Source: Aminobacter aminovorans
GTDB lineage: Bacteria; Pseudomonadota; Alphaproteobacteria; Rhizobiales; Rhizobiaceae
Reading direction: 5' to 3'
Length of the DNA: 64,000 nucleotides
NCBI RefSeq assembly: GCF_900445235.1
Contig: NZ_UFSM01000003.1
Location: 124,001-188,000, forward strand
The notes under the pieces are model-generated. The model did no database searches, was not told the origin of the DNA, and worked only from the letters and a program-made list of their open reading frames with translations. The translations under genes and the position numbers were made by a program. The stretch's first letter is position 1; the number at the start of each line of letters is the position of its first letter. Positions 16,302 to 25,497 of the stretch are shown piece by piece.

Positions 16302-17344
16302 GCGCAGCCGTCCCGAAACTGCGGCAGCGCCTGTTCGGCTCCGTCGGCAACTCGCTGCTGACGCTGGCGATGGTCGCCGCGTTCGTCATGTATGTCCCGC
16401 CGCTGCTGCGCTGGGCCTTCATCGATGCGACATGGGTCGCCGCCACCCCGGAAATCTGCCGCGCCAATGGCGGCGCCTGCTGGTCGTTCGTCCACGAAAA
16501 GTACCGGCTGATCCTGTTTGGCCGCTACCCCTATGCCGAGCAGTGGCGCCCGCTCGCTGCCTTGGCGCTCGCCATCATGCTGGTGCTTGCCAGTTGCTCG
16601 CTGCGCTTTGGCTGGCACACCGTCGTCGCCGGTTGGGCCATCGGCGTCACCGCCATCATCGTGCTCATGCGCGGCGGCGCGCTTGGCCTCGAATATGTGC
16701 CCACCGACCTGTGGGGTGGCCTGCCGCTGACCGTCTTCCTCGCGCTCGGCGGCATGGTCGGCGCATTCCCGCTCGCTGTCGTGCTGGCGCTTGGCCGGCG
16801 GTCGCGCTTGCGTGTCGTCAAGTCGATCTGCGTCGCCTTCATCGAGATGGTGCGCGGCGTCCCGCTCGTCACCGTGCTGTTCATGGCCTCGTTCATGATT
16901 CCGCTGTTCCTGCCCGGCAAGGTCCAGGTCGACGCCCTGTTGCGCGCTCTGGCCGCCATCACGCTGTTCAGCGCCGCCTATCTCGCGGAAGCCATTCGCG
17001 GCGGCCTTCAGGCCATTCCCGAAGGCCAGGAACAGGCAGCCGAAGCGCTCGGCCTGACCTACTGGCAAACGTCGCTCCTCGTCGTCGTGCCGCAGGCGCT
17101 GCGCCATGCCATCCCGGCAATCGCCAACCTGTTCATCGGCCTGTTCAAGGACACTTCGCTTGTCGGCATCGTCGGTCTCACCGACCTGCTGCTTGCCACC
17201 AAGCAGGCGCTGGGCGACCCACAATGGCGCAGCTTCGCGCTTGAGGGCTACATCTTCGTCGCCCTGATCTATGTCGCGTTCTGTTTCTTCATTTCGCGCT
17301 ACAGTCGGTCTCTGGAACGAAGGTTGCAGCATGATCGAAACTAG
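16298..17344 (+). CDS. Amino-acid ABC transporter permease (AapM-like)
   Basis: The 348-residue partner permease has an N-terminal anchor (LLTLAMVAAFVMYVPPLLRWAF), a long insertion and a standard C-terminal HisM-type core. Its coupling loop is EGQEQAAEALGLTYWQTSLLVVVPQALRHAIPAIANLFIGLFKDTSLVGIVG. It overlaps the upstream permease by an ATGA. Canonical aapJQMP operons continue with the ATPase aapP, but here the next gene is convergent on the minus strand 51 nt away, so no ATPase is encoded in this unit. Confidence 0.9.
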   Translation: MSAAVPKLRQRLFGSVGNSLLTLAMVAAFVMYVPPLLRWAFIDATWVAATPEICRANGGACWSFVHEKYRLILFGRYPYAEQWRPLAALALAIMLVLASCSLRFGWHTVVAGWAIGVTAIIVLMRGGALGLEYVPTDLWGGLPLTVFLALGGMVGAFPLAVVLALGRRSRLRVVKSICVAFIEMVRGVPLVTVLFMASFMIPLFLPGKVQVDALLRALAAITLFSAAYLAEAIRGGLQAIPEGQEQAAEALGLTYWQTSLLVVVPQALRHAIPAIANLFIGLFKDTSLVGIVGLTDLLLATKQALGDPQWRSFALEGYIFVALIYVAFCFFISRYSRSLERRLQHDRN

Positions 17345-17395
17345 GAACTTCGAACTGCATCTCGAAGCTCGCCATGCCCTTTGGCCTGGCAGGCG

Positions 17396-18094
17396 TCAGA
17401 AGCGAAAGAGCGGTCCAAGCAGGATTGAATTGGAGTATTCGGCCGGTCTTTTCGCGCATGCCACGATGCGCGTCACACGCATCACAGGGCGGCTCTCCTC
17501 GACGATCGCGAAGCTGGCTTCTCTTGCACTCGCCTGCGACGGCGAAAAATGCTCCTCGGTGACGAACAGCTGACCGACATCGCTGACGCGACGAACCAGA
17601 TCGTAGAGCGAATGCCTGATGAGGTCAGCCGGCGCGATCGACGCCAGGATGTCGATTGGGAGCACCGACCGCTGCTGGACCATGGCCTTGCCGTCGAGAA
17701 GCCTAAGCCGCCAGAGTTCGGTGACTGGGGTACCAAGCGGCAGACCGAGGGCGCGCGCCTCGCTGAGCCCGGCCGGCACCTCGCCGATCTCCAATACCCG
17801 TGTCGACAATCTGAGACCGGCTCGTCGCGCAGCTGCCGGAAGGCCAGTCACCATGTCGTGTGACCAGTCGATGGTCTTGCCCCGAAAACGAGTTCGCCGC
17901 CCCTTGCCTTTCGTGATCAGACCATCTTTCTCGACGATGGCCAGAGCCTTGCGGACAGTGCGGCGGGTGACATTGAAATGGGCCGCAAGGTCCATCTCCG
18001 AAGGCAGCTCGTCGCCGGCGCGCCACAGGCTGTTCGTCAGCTCGGCTGCGAGTGACTGCGCGACGCGATCATATGCGAAATGCGTGGCGCTCAA
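17396..18094 (-). CDS. GntR-family regulator, HutC/UTRA subfamily
   Basis: The 232-residue protein has an N-terminal winged helix (VAQSLAAELTNSLWRAGDELPSEMDLAAHFNVTRRTVRKALAIVEKDGLI) followed by a UTRA ligand-binding domain (about residues 85-230: LGTPVTELWRLRLLDGKAMVQQRSVLP). It is the last gene of the sugar importer operon, overlapping the permease stop by 4 nt. UTRA regulators sense small sugars, sugar phosphates or histidine-pathway compounds, so it is the likely local repressor of this operon. Confidence 0.88.
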   Translation of the reverse strand: MSATHFAYDRVAQSLAAELTNSLWRAGDELPSEMDLAAHFNVTRRTVRKALAIVEKDGLITKGKGRRTRFRGKTIDWSHDMVTGLPAAARRAGLRLSTRVLEIGEVPAGLSEARALGLPLGTPVTELWRLRLLDGKAMVQQRSVLPIDILASIAPADLIRHSLYDLVRRVSDVGQLFVTEEHFSPSQASAREASFAIVEESRPVMRVTRIVACAKRPAEYSNSILLGPLFRF

Positions 18095-19020
18095 TCCGCT
18101 GCTCTCCCAAAATTGCGGACCATCACCGACGCAATGATGATCAGGCCGGTGAAAATGTCCTGCAGGTAATTGGGGACGCCGAGAATGGTCAGACCGTTGG
18201 CGACAACCGCGATGATCGCCGCGCCTAACAGCGTGCCCGCGGCGTTTGGCTGCCCGTCACGAAAGGCGGTCATGCCGAGATAGGCGGCGGCATAGGCCTG
18301 AAGCAGAAAGCCGTTTCCGCCAGTCGGGTGGGCGCTGCCAAGCCTGGCCGTCAGCAGCAGGCCCGCCAACGCGGCCATGAGCGTGCAAAGACCAAAAGCC
18401 CAGACCGTCGCCGGGACCACGCCGACGCCTGCGAGGCGTGCGGCCTCGCGGTTGCCGCCAATGGCAAGGACGCGCCTTCCAAGCTCTGTCCAATCGAGGA
18501 TGAAGGCGACAAACAGCGTGCCTGCCACCGCCCAGAGCGTCAGCACCGGAATGCCGCCGACATAGCCGCGGCCGATGTCGCGGAAGCCAACGGGGATGTT
18601 GCTGAACAGCGTGGCGCCGCCGCTCACCCAGAACGTCATGCCCCCGACGATCGTCCCCATGGCGAGCGTCATGATGAAGCTCGGAACGCGCCAGATCGCA
18701 ACGAAGAAGCCGCTTATGCAGCCCACCGCAAAGCCTGCGGCGAGCGTTATGATGACGGTGGCAAGGATGCCCCAGCCCGATCCGAACAGGGTGACGGAAA
18801 CAATACCGGCCATGGATACGACCGCTCCGATCGAAAGGTCGAATTCCGACAGCGACATCACGAACGCAGCGCCCAGGGCGACAATTGCCAGCAAGGACAT
18901 CTGCTGGGTGATGTTGATCAGGTTCGAGCCTTGCGCAAAGCCGTGTGGGGACAGCACCGAGAACACGGCGACGATTACGCCAAGCCCCAGAAGCGTGCCG
19001 AAGCGCGAAACCAGGGTCAT
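18091..19020 (-). CDS. Carbohydrate ABC transporter permease (RbsC-like)
   Basis: ATG 19018-19020 gives 309 residues; the longer frame to 19293 overlaps the ATPase gene. It is a multi-spanning BPD_transp_2 protein with the expected motifs: LINITQQMSLLAIVALGAAFVM, SEFDLSIGAVVSMAGIV, and GNREAARLAGVGVVPATVWAFGLC as the coupling segment. It is the inner-membrane channel for the ATPase and binding protein upstream, with 4-nt overlaps on both sides. Confidence 0.9.
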   Translation of the reverse strand: MTLVSRFGTLLGLGVIVAVFSVLSPHGFAQGSNLINITQQMSLLAIVALGAAFVMSLSEFDLSIGAVVSMAGIVSVTLFGSGWGILATVIITLAAGFAVGCISGFFVAIWRVPSFIMTLAMGTIVGGMTFWVSGGATLFSNIPVGFRDIGRGYVGGIPVLTLWAVAGTLFVAFILDWTELGRRVLAIGGNREAARLAGVGVVPATVWAFGLCTLMAALAGLLLTARLGSAHPTGGNGFLLQAYAAAYLGMTAFRDGQPNAAGTLLGAAIIAVVANGLTILGVPNYLQDIFTGLIIIASVMVRNFGRAAD

Positions 19021-20528
19021 GTCAGCTCCTTTGTCGTTTCGAAAGCGGCATGGACGATATCCTGGCGGGACAGATCGCGATTGGCCGCATCGAGCGTGAT
19101 TCGTCCATACGCCATCACCAGGATCCGCTGTGCCAGCATGACGAGTTCCTCGATGTCGCTGGTGACGAACAGCACTGCCGTTCCGTCGCCGGCGAGCCGA
19201 CGGCATAGCGCATGGATCTCGGCCTTCGATCGCACGTCGACACCACGGGTGGGCTCGTCGAGCAGAAAGAGGCGGCAGGAGGGACCGACCCAACGTCCGA
19301 TCATGATCTTCTGCTGATTTCCGCCGGACAGGGTCGAGATGCGATCGCCAAGCCGGCCATATTTGACGCTGCGGTCGCCCAGGAGCTTTCGCACGCCACG
19401 CCGCGCCAATTGCCAGGAAACGACGGGCACGCGACGCATCGCGCGGTAAAGCGGCAGGCGGGGCAGAAGCACATTGTCGAGGATGGAATGCTGCATGATC
19501 AGCCCGCGACCGCGGCGGTCTTCCGGCACATAAGCGACACCTTCGCGGATGCGCTTGGAGATGCCGGTGGGGGGCAGCAGCTTGCCGTCGAGCGTCAGCT
19601 CGCCTCGGGCAAGCGGATTTGCGCCCCAGATCGATTTCAGCAGGCTGGAACGGCCGCTGCCGACCACGCCGTAAAGACCGACGATCTCGCCGGCGTGGAC
19701 GGTCAGGTCGAGCCCGTCGCGCACAGGCGACGGGCTGAAGCCGGACAATTGCATCAAGGGCGGGTGCAGCAAGGGCGCATGCAGCAAGGGCGCGGTGACA
19801 CGCTCCTGGTCGAATTCACCGCCGGCCATCAATGCAACGACACCAGTGCGGTCGGTGTCGCAGACCTGGCCGGAGCCGACCGTGCAGCCATTGCGCAGGA
19901 CGGTGTAGTCGTCGGCAATGGCAAACACCTCGTCGAGGCGGTGCGATACGAGGATCACCGCACAGCCGTGGCTCGCCAGCTGCCGGATGATGCCGTGCAG
20001 GGTAGCGGCTTCCCTTTCACTCAGCGATGCGGTCGGCTCGTCGAGGACGAGCACCCGGGCCTCGTCCATCAGGGCACGCAGGATTTCGACAATCTGGCAC
20101 TTGGCGACGGACAGACGCGCCACCGGAACGTCGATATCGAGGTCGAGGCCATGCCGATCCCGCACCGCCTTGAAGCGGGACCGCATCGTCGCCCAGTCAA
20201 TCACGCCACCGCGGCGCGGATAGGGACGGCCGACAAAAGCGTTCTCATAGGCGGTGAAGCCCGGCACCAGGTTCAGCTCCTGGTGCACGAAGCGGAGCCC
20301 CGCCTGTTCGGACTCAGTCGGGTTCTTAGGGGCAAAGCCCTGGCCTGAGAGCGCCATGCGGCCGCCATCCGGCCGATGGACGCCCGAAAGACATTTGAGC
20401 AGCGTCGACTTTCCAGCGCCATTTTCGCCGAGCAGGGCATGGACCCGACCTGCGACAGCGCGCAGCGAGACACCGTCGAGCGCCACCACCCCGCCGAACC
20501 GTTTTATCACCCCCTCGACTTCCAGCAT
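19017..20528 (-). CDS. Carbohydrate ABC transporter ATPase, two nucleotide-binding domains (RbsA-like)
   Basis: ATG 20526-20528 (MLEVEGVIKRFGG) gives 503 residues, the RbsA/MglA length. The first NBD has Walker A GENGAGKST, a signature-like LSVAKCQIVEILRAL and Walker B VLVLDEPTASL. The second has VVGSGRSSLLKSI as a degenerate Walker A, signature STLSGGNQQKIMIGRW and FLLDEPTRGVDV. Such proteins energise ribose/xylose/myo-inositol-type importers. It is 11 nt downstream of the binding-protein gene and overlaps the permease start. Confidence 0.92.
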   Translation of the reverse strand: MLEVEGVIKRFGGVVALDGVSLRAVAGRVHALLGENGAGKSTLLKCLSGVHRPDGGRMALSGQGFAPKNPTESEQAGLRFVHQELNLVPGFTAYENAFVGRPYPRRGGVIDWATMRSRFKAVRDRHGLDLDIDVPVARLSVAKCQIVEILRALMDEARVLVLDEPTASLSEREAATLHGIIRQLASHGCAVILVSHRLDEVFAIADDYTVLRNGCTVGSGQVCDTDRTGVVALMAGGEFDQERVTAPLLHAPLLHPPLMQLSGFSPSPVRDGLDLTVHAGEIVGLYGVVGSGRSSLLKSIWGANPLARGELTLDGKLLPPTGISKRIREGVAYVPEDRRGRGLIMQHSILDNVLLPRLPLYRAMRRVPVVSWQLARRGVRKLLGDRSVKYGRLGDRISTLSGGNQQKIMIGRWVGPSCRLFLLDEPTRGVDVRSKAEIHALCRRLAGDGTAVLFVTSDIEELVMLAQRILVMAYGRITLDAANRDLSRQDIVHAAFETTKELT

Positions 20529-20539
20529 GACGCCGCCTG

Positions 20540-21451
20540 CTAGTTGCAGCTCACACCGAGGCTGGCTCGGTCGATCACATTGGCGCTGACGAAGATTTCG
20601 GATTTCTCCGGCTTCTTGCCTTCGATCACGGCTGCAATCTCCTTCACTGCCGTCTTGGCAATGCCGGGGAAGTCCTGCCGCACCGTGGCCACCAGATTGC
20701 TGCATTGCTTGATCAGGTCGATTGCCTGCGGGTTGCCGTCGATGCCGGCGATCAGGGCCTTGGAATCGGGCTTGTCGCTCTGGATGACCAGCAAGGCACC
20801 GATCGCCGGCTCGTCCCAGGCCGCCCACACGCCGTTGATCTCGTCGCCATACTGGCGGACAAAAGTCTCCATGGCCTGACGAGCGTTGTCGATCGGGCCG
20901 GGAACCTGCACATAATGTTCGGCGATCACCTTGATGCCGGGATGTTCGCCGAGTGCCTTGTCGAGCGCCAGCTCACGCTGGCGCACACCGGGATGCGCCG
21001 AGTGGAAGAACTTCACGATGTTGCCCTTGTCGCCCATAGCCTTGAACAGATAATCCGAGAGCAGGCTGCCGAGCGCGAAATTGTCGGTCGTGATGTTGAT
21101 TGCGACGCCCTTTGCCAGCGCGCCGTCCAGGACGATAACCGGGATGCCTTTGTCGGCGGCAGCGGCAACCTGGTCGCCGATCTGGTTGGGATCGACGCTG
21201 ACCAGGACGATGGCCTTTACCCCGGCATTGGCGACATCCTCGACACGGCTTGCCAATTGCTGGAAGTCGCCGCGGGTGTCGACGACATTGACCGTCCAAC
21301 CCTTCGCGGCCGACTCGGTCTTGAAGGTCTCGATCATTTCGTTGGTGGCGACCGAACTGAGATATGGCGTCAGCACCGCTATGTCTTCCGCATGCGCGGA
21401 TGCTGCGAACTGAAAGATGCCGGCGGCCAGTAGTGTCGTAAGCGTTCTCAT
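20540..21451 (-). CDS. Carbohydrate ABC transporter substrate-binding protein (ribose-type)
   Basis: ATG 21449-21451 (MRTLTTLLAAGIF) follows GGAGGAAG and gives 303 residues. A signal peptide ending SAHA is followed by the type I periplasmic fold (IAVLTPYLSSVATNEMIETFKTESAAKGW, VSVDPNQIGDQVAAAADKGIPVIVLD, VWAAWDEPAIGALLVIQ). It delivers a pentose, hexose or polyol to the RbsA/RbsC-like proteins. The specific sugar is not readable, but the kinase upstream suggests that a ketose or polyol-derived sugar is phosphorylated after uptake. Confidence 0.9.
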   Translation of the reverse strand: MRTLTTLLAAGIFQFAASAHAEDIAVLTPYLSSVATNEMIETFKTESAAKGWTVNVVDTRGDFQQLASRVEDVANAGVKAIVLVSVDPNQIGDQVAAAADKGIPVIVLDGALAKGVAINITTDNFALGSLLSDYLFKAMGDKGNIVKFFHSAHPGVRQRELALDKALGEHPGIKVIAEHYVQVPGPIDNARQAMETFVRQYGDEINGVWAAWDEPAIGALLVIQSDKPDSKALIAGIDGNPQAIDLIKQCSNLVATVRQDFPGIAKTAVKEIAAVIEGKKPEKSEIFVSANVIDRASLGVSCN

Positions 21452-21495
21452 GACTTCCTCCTTGTCGATTGAGCGCTCTAAAAGATGTGTCGGGT

Positions 21496-22941
21496 TCAGC
21501 CCAGAGAGTGCGACAGTTGCCGCGCGAATGAAGACGCGGCGAGATAGGCGGCGTATCGTTGCTCGTGGCAGGCTGCGCGTTCGGACCTCGGTTTTATGAC
21601 GGTTGCCGGCGCGGCGGTGCAAAGCGTGATGCCGGCGGAAGCGGCGACCATCCTCAGGACACCCGTTGCCGTCATGGTTTCGCTGTCACCGGGTATGGCG
21701 ATGTCGCGACCAAGGGCATCAGCGAGAATTTGCCGCTGTTGGGCGTGACGGGCCGCGCCGCCGATCACCGTCAGGGTCGTGCGCGGCAAACCGGCAGCCT
21801 CAAGATTGTGCCGCACGGCAAACGCAACGCCCTCCATCACTGCGAGAGCAAGCTCACCTGCACTGCTCGTGTGGCTGAGCCCGAGCAAGGCTCCGCGCAC
21901 CTGACTGTCTTCAAACGGCGCGCGCTCGCCGCCGAGATAGGGCAGAAACAGGGCAGCGCCGGGGCTGGCGAGCGCAGTATCGTCGAGCAATTGTTCGATC
22001 GGCCGGCCTGTCGTCCTCGCCAGCCAGTCGAGGGCGGATCCCGCGGTCAGGAACGGCGATATGATGATCACGCGGTCCGGCCGCATCGCATCCGCCAGCG
22101 AATAGGTGTCGCGCGGCGGTGCCGCTTGCGCATGGTCGAGTGTGGTTGCGACCCATCCGGTCGTGCCGAGGTAGCAATATGCCATGCCTCGGGTATCGGC
22201 CGAGGCGCCCCATGTCGCTGCACCGGCATCGCCCGATCCGTTGAACACCGGGATGCCGACCGGCAGCCCTGTCTGCCCAGCCGCTGCCGGCGTCACATGG
22301 CCGACGACGGCAGTGGCCGGCTGGATGCGCGGCAGCGCGATTTCGTCGACACCCGCCACGGCAAGAAGATCGGCATCCCAGGAGCGCTGAGCGAAGTTCA
22401 TCAGCCCGGTGGTCGATGCCGTCGTCGCATCGATGGCGGCATTGCCTGTCAACCGGAACGTCAGTGCATCCTTGGCGCCGAAGGTCCACAACACCGGCTG
22501 GTTGGCCGCATGCGGCGCAAAGCGCTGGCGCGCCATCAGCTTGAGGATCGTATGGGCCGGGTCGAGCCGGTTTCCGGTTCGTTGCGCATAGTCCGCAGGC
22601 AGACGCGCGCCGAGCCGATCGATCTCGCTTCCTTCGAGGCGGCGGTCGGAATAAAGCACTGCCGAGCCAGTTGGACTGCCGTCGCTGCGCAAGGCGATGA
22701 GATTCTGCATCGAGCCGGAAAATGCGATGGCAGAAATCGAATGGCTGCAGGCAAGGTCCCCTACCGCGGCACGCAGCGCAGACCACCAATCGTCGGGGTC
22801 CTGCTCATGCAATCCCTCGGCGGTGGAGCGCGTCGCGATCGGCCGGGCAGTCGATGCGATCATCTGCCCGCGCGCGCCAAACAGCACGGCTTTCAACGCC
22901 GACGAACCCACGTCCACCACCAAAAGCGTATTGTCGCCCAA
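21496..22941 (-). CDS. FGGY-family carbohydrate kinase (xylulokinase-like)
   Basis: The start is a TTG at 22939-22941 with GGAGG 6 nt upstream, giving 481 residues. The N-terminal phosphate-binding strand LVVDVGSSALKAVLF, the catalytic region FNGSGDAGAATWG and the C-terminal TVIGGAARHAQQRQILADALG are family hallmarks. It is first in the import operon, 44 nt before the binding protein, so it probably phosphorylates the imported sugar in the cytoplasm. Candidate substrates are xylulose, ribulose, gluconate and erythritol; the sequence alone does not decide. Confidence 0.88.
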   Translation of the reverse strand: MGDNTLLVVDVGSSALKAVLFGARGQMIASTARPIATRSTAEGLHEQDPDDWWSALRAAVGDLACSHSISAIAFSGSMQNLIALRSDGSPTGSAVLYSDRRLEGSEIDRLGARLPADYAQRTGNRLDPAHTILKLMARQRFAPHAANQPVLWTFGAKDALTFRLTGNAAIDATTASTTGLMNFAQRSWDADLLAVAGVDEIALPRIQPATAVVGHVTPAAAGQTGLPVGIPVFNGSGDAGAATWGASADTRGMAYCYLGTTGWVATTLDHAQAAPPRDTYSLADAMRPDRVIIISPFLTAGSALDWLARTTGRPIEQLLDDTALASPGAALFLPYLGGERAPFEDSQVRGALLGLSHTSSAGELALAVMEGVAFAVRHNLEAAGLPRTTLTVIGGAARHAQQRQILADALGRDIAIPGDSETMTATGVLRMVAASAGITLCTAAPATVIKPRSERAACHEQRYAAYLAASSFARQLSHSLG

Positions 22942-22999
22942 TCTGCACCTCCATCCCTTGCGTCAGGTGCAGGCTCAGACAGGCGGCTTGTCAACGAGG

Positions 23000-23013
23000 T
23001 CCTGAGGTCAGGA
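23000..23013. promoter_or_regulatory. Short palindrome between the AraC regulator and kinase genes
   Basis: TCCTGA-GG-TCAGGA lies about 60 nt upstream of the kinase TTG and about 50 nt beyond the AraC stop. It could be an operator for the local regulators or a weak hairpin. No clear promoter boxes were found. Confidence 0.3.
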
Positions 23014-23060
23014 GCCGTTTTGCTTCCCAGAACGGACAGGTGCTTCCGCAAATGTACGGA

Positions 23061-24068
23061 TCAACGGCTGTCGTGTTCGGACAACCGTGATGGATTGACG
23101 CCGCAATAGGCGCGGAAGGATGCGGCAAACCGTCCGGCATTTGCATAACCAACCCGCTCTGCGACCTGCATGATGGAAATGCCGCCCTGATCCAACAACT
23201 TGCGGGCATGTTCCATGCGACGCATCGTCAGATAGTCATGTGGAGAGTAGCCCGTGAAGCGTCGCATGCCGGTGGTCAGCGTTCGCGTCGAGACGTCCAG
23301 TTCCGCTGCCAGCTCCGCAACCGTCAACGGCAGGTACGAAGGCGCGTCCAGCAACCTGCGAAAGTCCCTGACATGGGCCGGTACCGGCCCGGCTGCCACG
23401 GATTCGACGGTGGCGACCGCTTTTACTGGAACATGTTCGAACAAGGTCTCGAGTACCGCATTCACCAGCGGCATCGGCGAGAGCGCTGCAGCACAACCAG
23501 CCTCGATCTTTTCTTCGACCATCATTCCGATCAGCCTGGCGATACGCCGGCCGGCCGAAGCCTCAAGGTCGAGCTCGGCCTGGAAGATCGGCGTGCGCCG
23601 CCTGGCCTCATTTGTGTGACGCTGCCAGGCCTGCTCGACGAAGTTCCGCTCCAGCCGCAGCATGACTTGCGTGGTGTCGGCGCGCCAGGTCGACCTGATA
23701 TGACTGCCCGGCGACAGCACGAGACCGCTGCCCAGACGTGAGGATACGCGTCGGTCGCCATACTGGATGTCGACGCCGCCGCTGAGCGGAAACTCCAGCA
23801 TGTAAAAGGTGTCGAACGTACCGGCATCGATGACGAGTTCGGGACCATAGCGGAGAAGGTTGAGGGAAGCGCCCTCGCAGACGATTGCGTGATGGCGGAA
23901 ATCAAGGCCTGCCTTGGTGTCGGCAAGCAAGAGCCGATGCGGACGGTAGCGCGTTGACAGGGCGGCCACAGCTTCGGGCGCGCTGCCGAACCAAAGGCCC
24001 GGCACGCTGGCGAGCCGATTTGAAGCGTAAGTCAGGTCGGGCACCATCCTGGAGAAGAGGATAGGCAT
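23061..24068 (-). CDS. AraC-family regulator with AraC_binding_2-like N-terminal domain
   Basis: I prefer the ATG at 24066-24068 (MPILFSRM), giving 335 residues; an in-frame upstream start at 24116 adds 16 residues of doubtful sequence. The N-terminal half is a cupin-like sensing domain (FDTFYMLEFPLSGGVDIQYGDRRV, SRLGSGLVLSPG). The C-terminus is a two-HTH AraC domain (LTVAELAAELDVSTRTLTTGMRRFTGYSPHDYLTMRRMEHARKLL and ISIMQVAERVGYANAGRFAASFRAYCGVNPS). It lies upstream of the kinase-importer operon on the same strand and probably activates it. Confidence 0.85.
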   Translation of the reverse strand: MPILFSRMVPDLTYASNRLASVPGLWFGSAPEAVAALSTRYRPHRLLLADTKAGLDFRHHAIVCEGASLNLLRYGPELVIDAGTFDTFYMLEFPLSGGVDIQYGDRRVSSRLGSGLVLSPGSHIRSTWRADTTQVMLRLERNFVEQAWQRHTNEARRRTPIFQAELDLEASAGRRIARLIGMMVEEKIEAGCAAALSPMPLVNAVLETLFEHVPVKAVATVESVAAGPVPAHVRDFRRLLDAPSYLPLTVAELAAELDVSTRTLTTGMRRFTGYSPHDYLTMRRMEHARKLLDQGGISIMQVAERVGYANAGRFAASFRAYCGVNPSRLSEHDSR

Positions 24069-24244
24069 GGCGACACTGGTTGTCCATCTGCACTGAGGGG
24101 ACAGGCACAGCAGCACATTATCCGCTCATTTCACCATAACCAACTGTAATCATTGACCTCTCAGCGCCGGGCAAGGACACCGATACGGTTTGACCTGTTC
24201 CCTTGTTGCAAGGTGACAATGTGCCACGAAACCAGGGAATATCC

Positions 24245-25495
24245 ATGAACCAGCCGGCAGAGCCCAATTCCTTCCGTACCGGTCCCGACGAGCAGGGGAT
24301 GTTCGGCATTTTCGGCGGCCGCTTCGTCGCCGAGACGCTGATGCCGCTGATCCTCGAACTGCAGCGCCACTGGGACGAGGCCAAGAACGATCCGTCCTTC
24401 AAGGCCGAGTTGAGTGACCTGTCGACCCATTATGCCGGCCGGCCGTCCAAGCTCTATTACGCCGAAGGCCTGACCCGCCATCTTCGTGACGTTTCCGCAG
24501 CGAAGGGCCTCGGCGGCGGCGCCAAGATCTATTTCAAGCGCGAGGACCTCAACCACACCGGCTCGCACAAGATCAACAACTGCCTCGGCCAGATCCTGCT
24601 TGCCAAGCGCATGGGCAAGACCCGCATCATCGCCGAGACCGGTGCCGGCCAGCATGGCGTGGCGTCGGCAACCGTTGCCGCCCGCTTCGGCTTCCCCTGC
24701 TTCGTCTATATGGGCGCCACCGATGTCGAGCGGCAGAAGCCCAACGTCTTCCGCATGAAGCTTTTGGGTGCCGAAGTGCGTCCGGTCAGTGCCGGTCACG
24801 GCACGTTGAAGGATGCGATGAACGAGGCGCTGCGCGACTGGGTCACCAACGTGCACGACACCTATTACCTGATCGGCACCGCCGCTGGCCCGCACCCCTA
24901 TCCGGAGTTGGTCCGTGACTTCCAGTCGGTGATCGGCACCGAGGCCCGCGCCCAGATCCTGGAACAGGAAGGCCGCCTGCCCGACATGATCGTCGCCGCC
25001 GTCGGCGGCGGCTCGAACGCGATCGGCCTGTTCCATCCGTTCCTCGACGACCGCAGCGTCAAGATCGTCGGCATCGAAGCCGGCGGACGCGGCCTCGACG
25101 GCATCGAGCATTGCGCCTCGATGAGCGCCGGCAGGCCCGGCGTGCTGCATGGCAACCGCACCTACCTCTTGCAGAACGACGATGGCCAGATCCTCGACGG
25201 TCACTCGATCTCGGCCGGTCTCGACTATCCCGGCGTCGGCCCCGAGCATTCGTGGCTGCGCGACAGCGGCCGGGTCGACTATGTGCCGATCCTCGACGAC
25301 GAGGCGCTCGATGCGTTCCAGCTGACCACCAAGGTCGAAGGCATCATCTCGGCACTCGAATCCGCCCATGCCATTGCGCATGCGGTCAAGGTTGCGCCAA
25401 CGATGGGCAAGGACAAGGTGATGATCGTCAACCTGTCGGGCCGCGGCGACAAGGACGTGCATACGGTGGCCAAGATGCTGGGCATGGAGATCTGA
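24245..25495 (+). CDS. trpB: Tryptophan synthase beta chain
   Basis: ATG 24245 (MNQPAEP) gives 416 residues. The protein has the PLP-binding Lys109 in HTGSHKINN, the [14 protein letters not shown] segment, and [10 protein letters not shown] for phosphate binding. It condenses indole with serine. The start lies only about 175 nt from the divergent AraC gene. It is followed by trpA 2 nt after its stop. In rhizobia trpF normally precedes trpB and accD-folC follow trpA; neither context is present, so this may be an additional or relocated copy. Confidence 0.95.
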   Translation: MNQPAEPNSFRTGPDEQGMFGIFGGRFVAETLMPLILELQRHWDEAKNDPSFKAELSDLSTHYAGRPSKLYYAEGLTRHLRDVSAAKGLGGGAKIYFKREDLNHTGSHKINNCLGQILLAKRMGKTRIIAETGAGQHGVASATVAARFGFPCFVYMGATDVERQKPNVFRMKLLGAEVRPVSAGHGTLKDAMNEALRDWVTNVHDTYYLIGTAAGPHPYPELVRDFQSVIGTEARAQILEQEGRLPDMIVAAVGGGSNAIGLFHPFLDDRSVKIVGIEAGGRGLDGIEHCASMSAGRPGVLHGNRTYLLQNDDGQILDGHSISAGLDYPGVGPEHSWLRDSGRVDYVPILDDEALDAFQLTTKVEGIISALESAHAIAHAVKVAPTMGKDKVMIVNLSGRGDKDVHTVAKMLGMEI

Positions 25496-25497
25496 TC

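Noticed and set aside
16223..17332. A 369-codon minus-strand frame over the AapM-like gene
   Set aside because: It is a Gln/Asp/Arg-rich shadow opposite a clear membrane permease.
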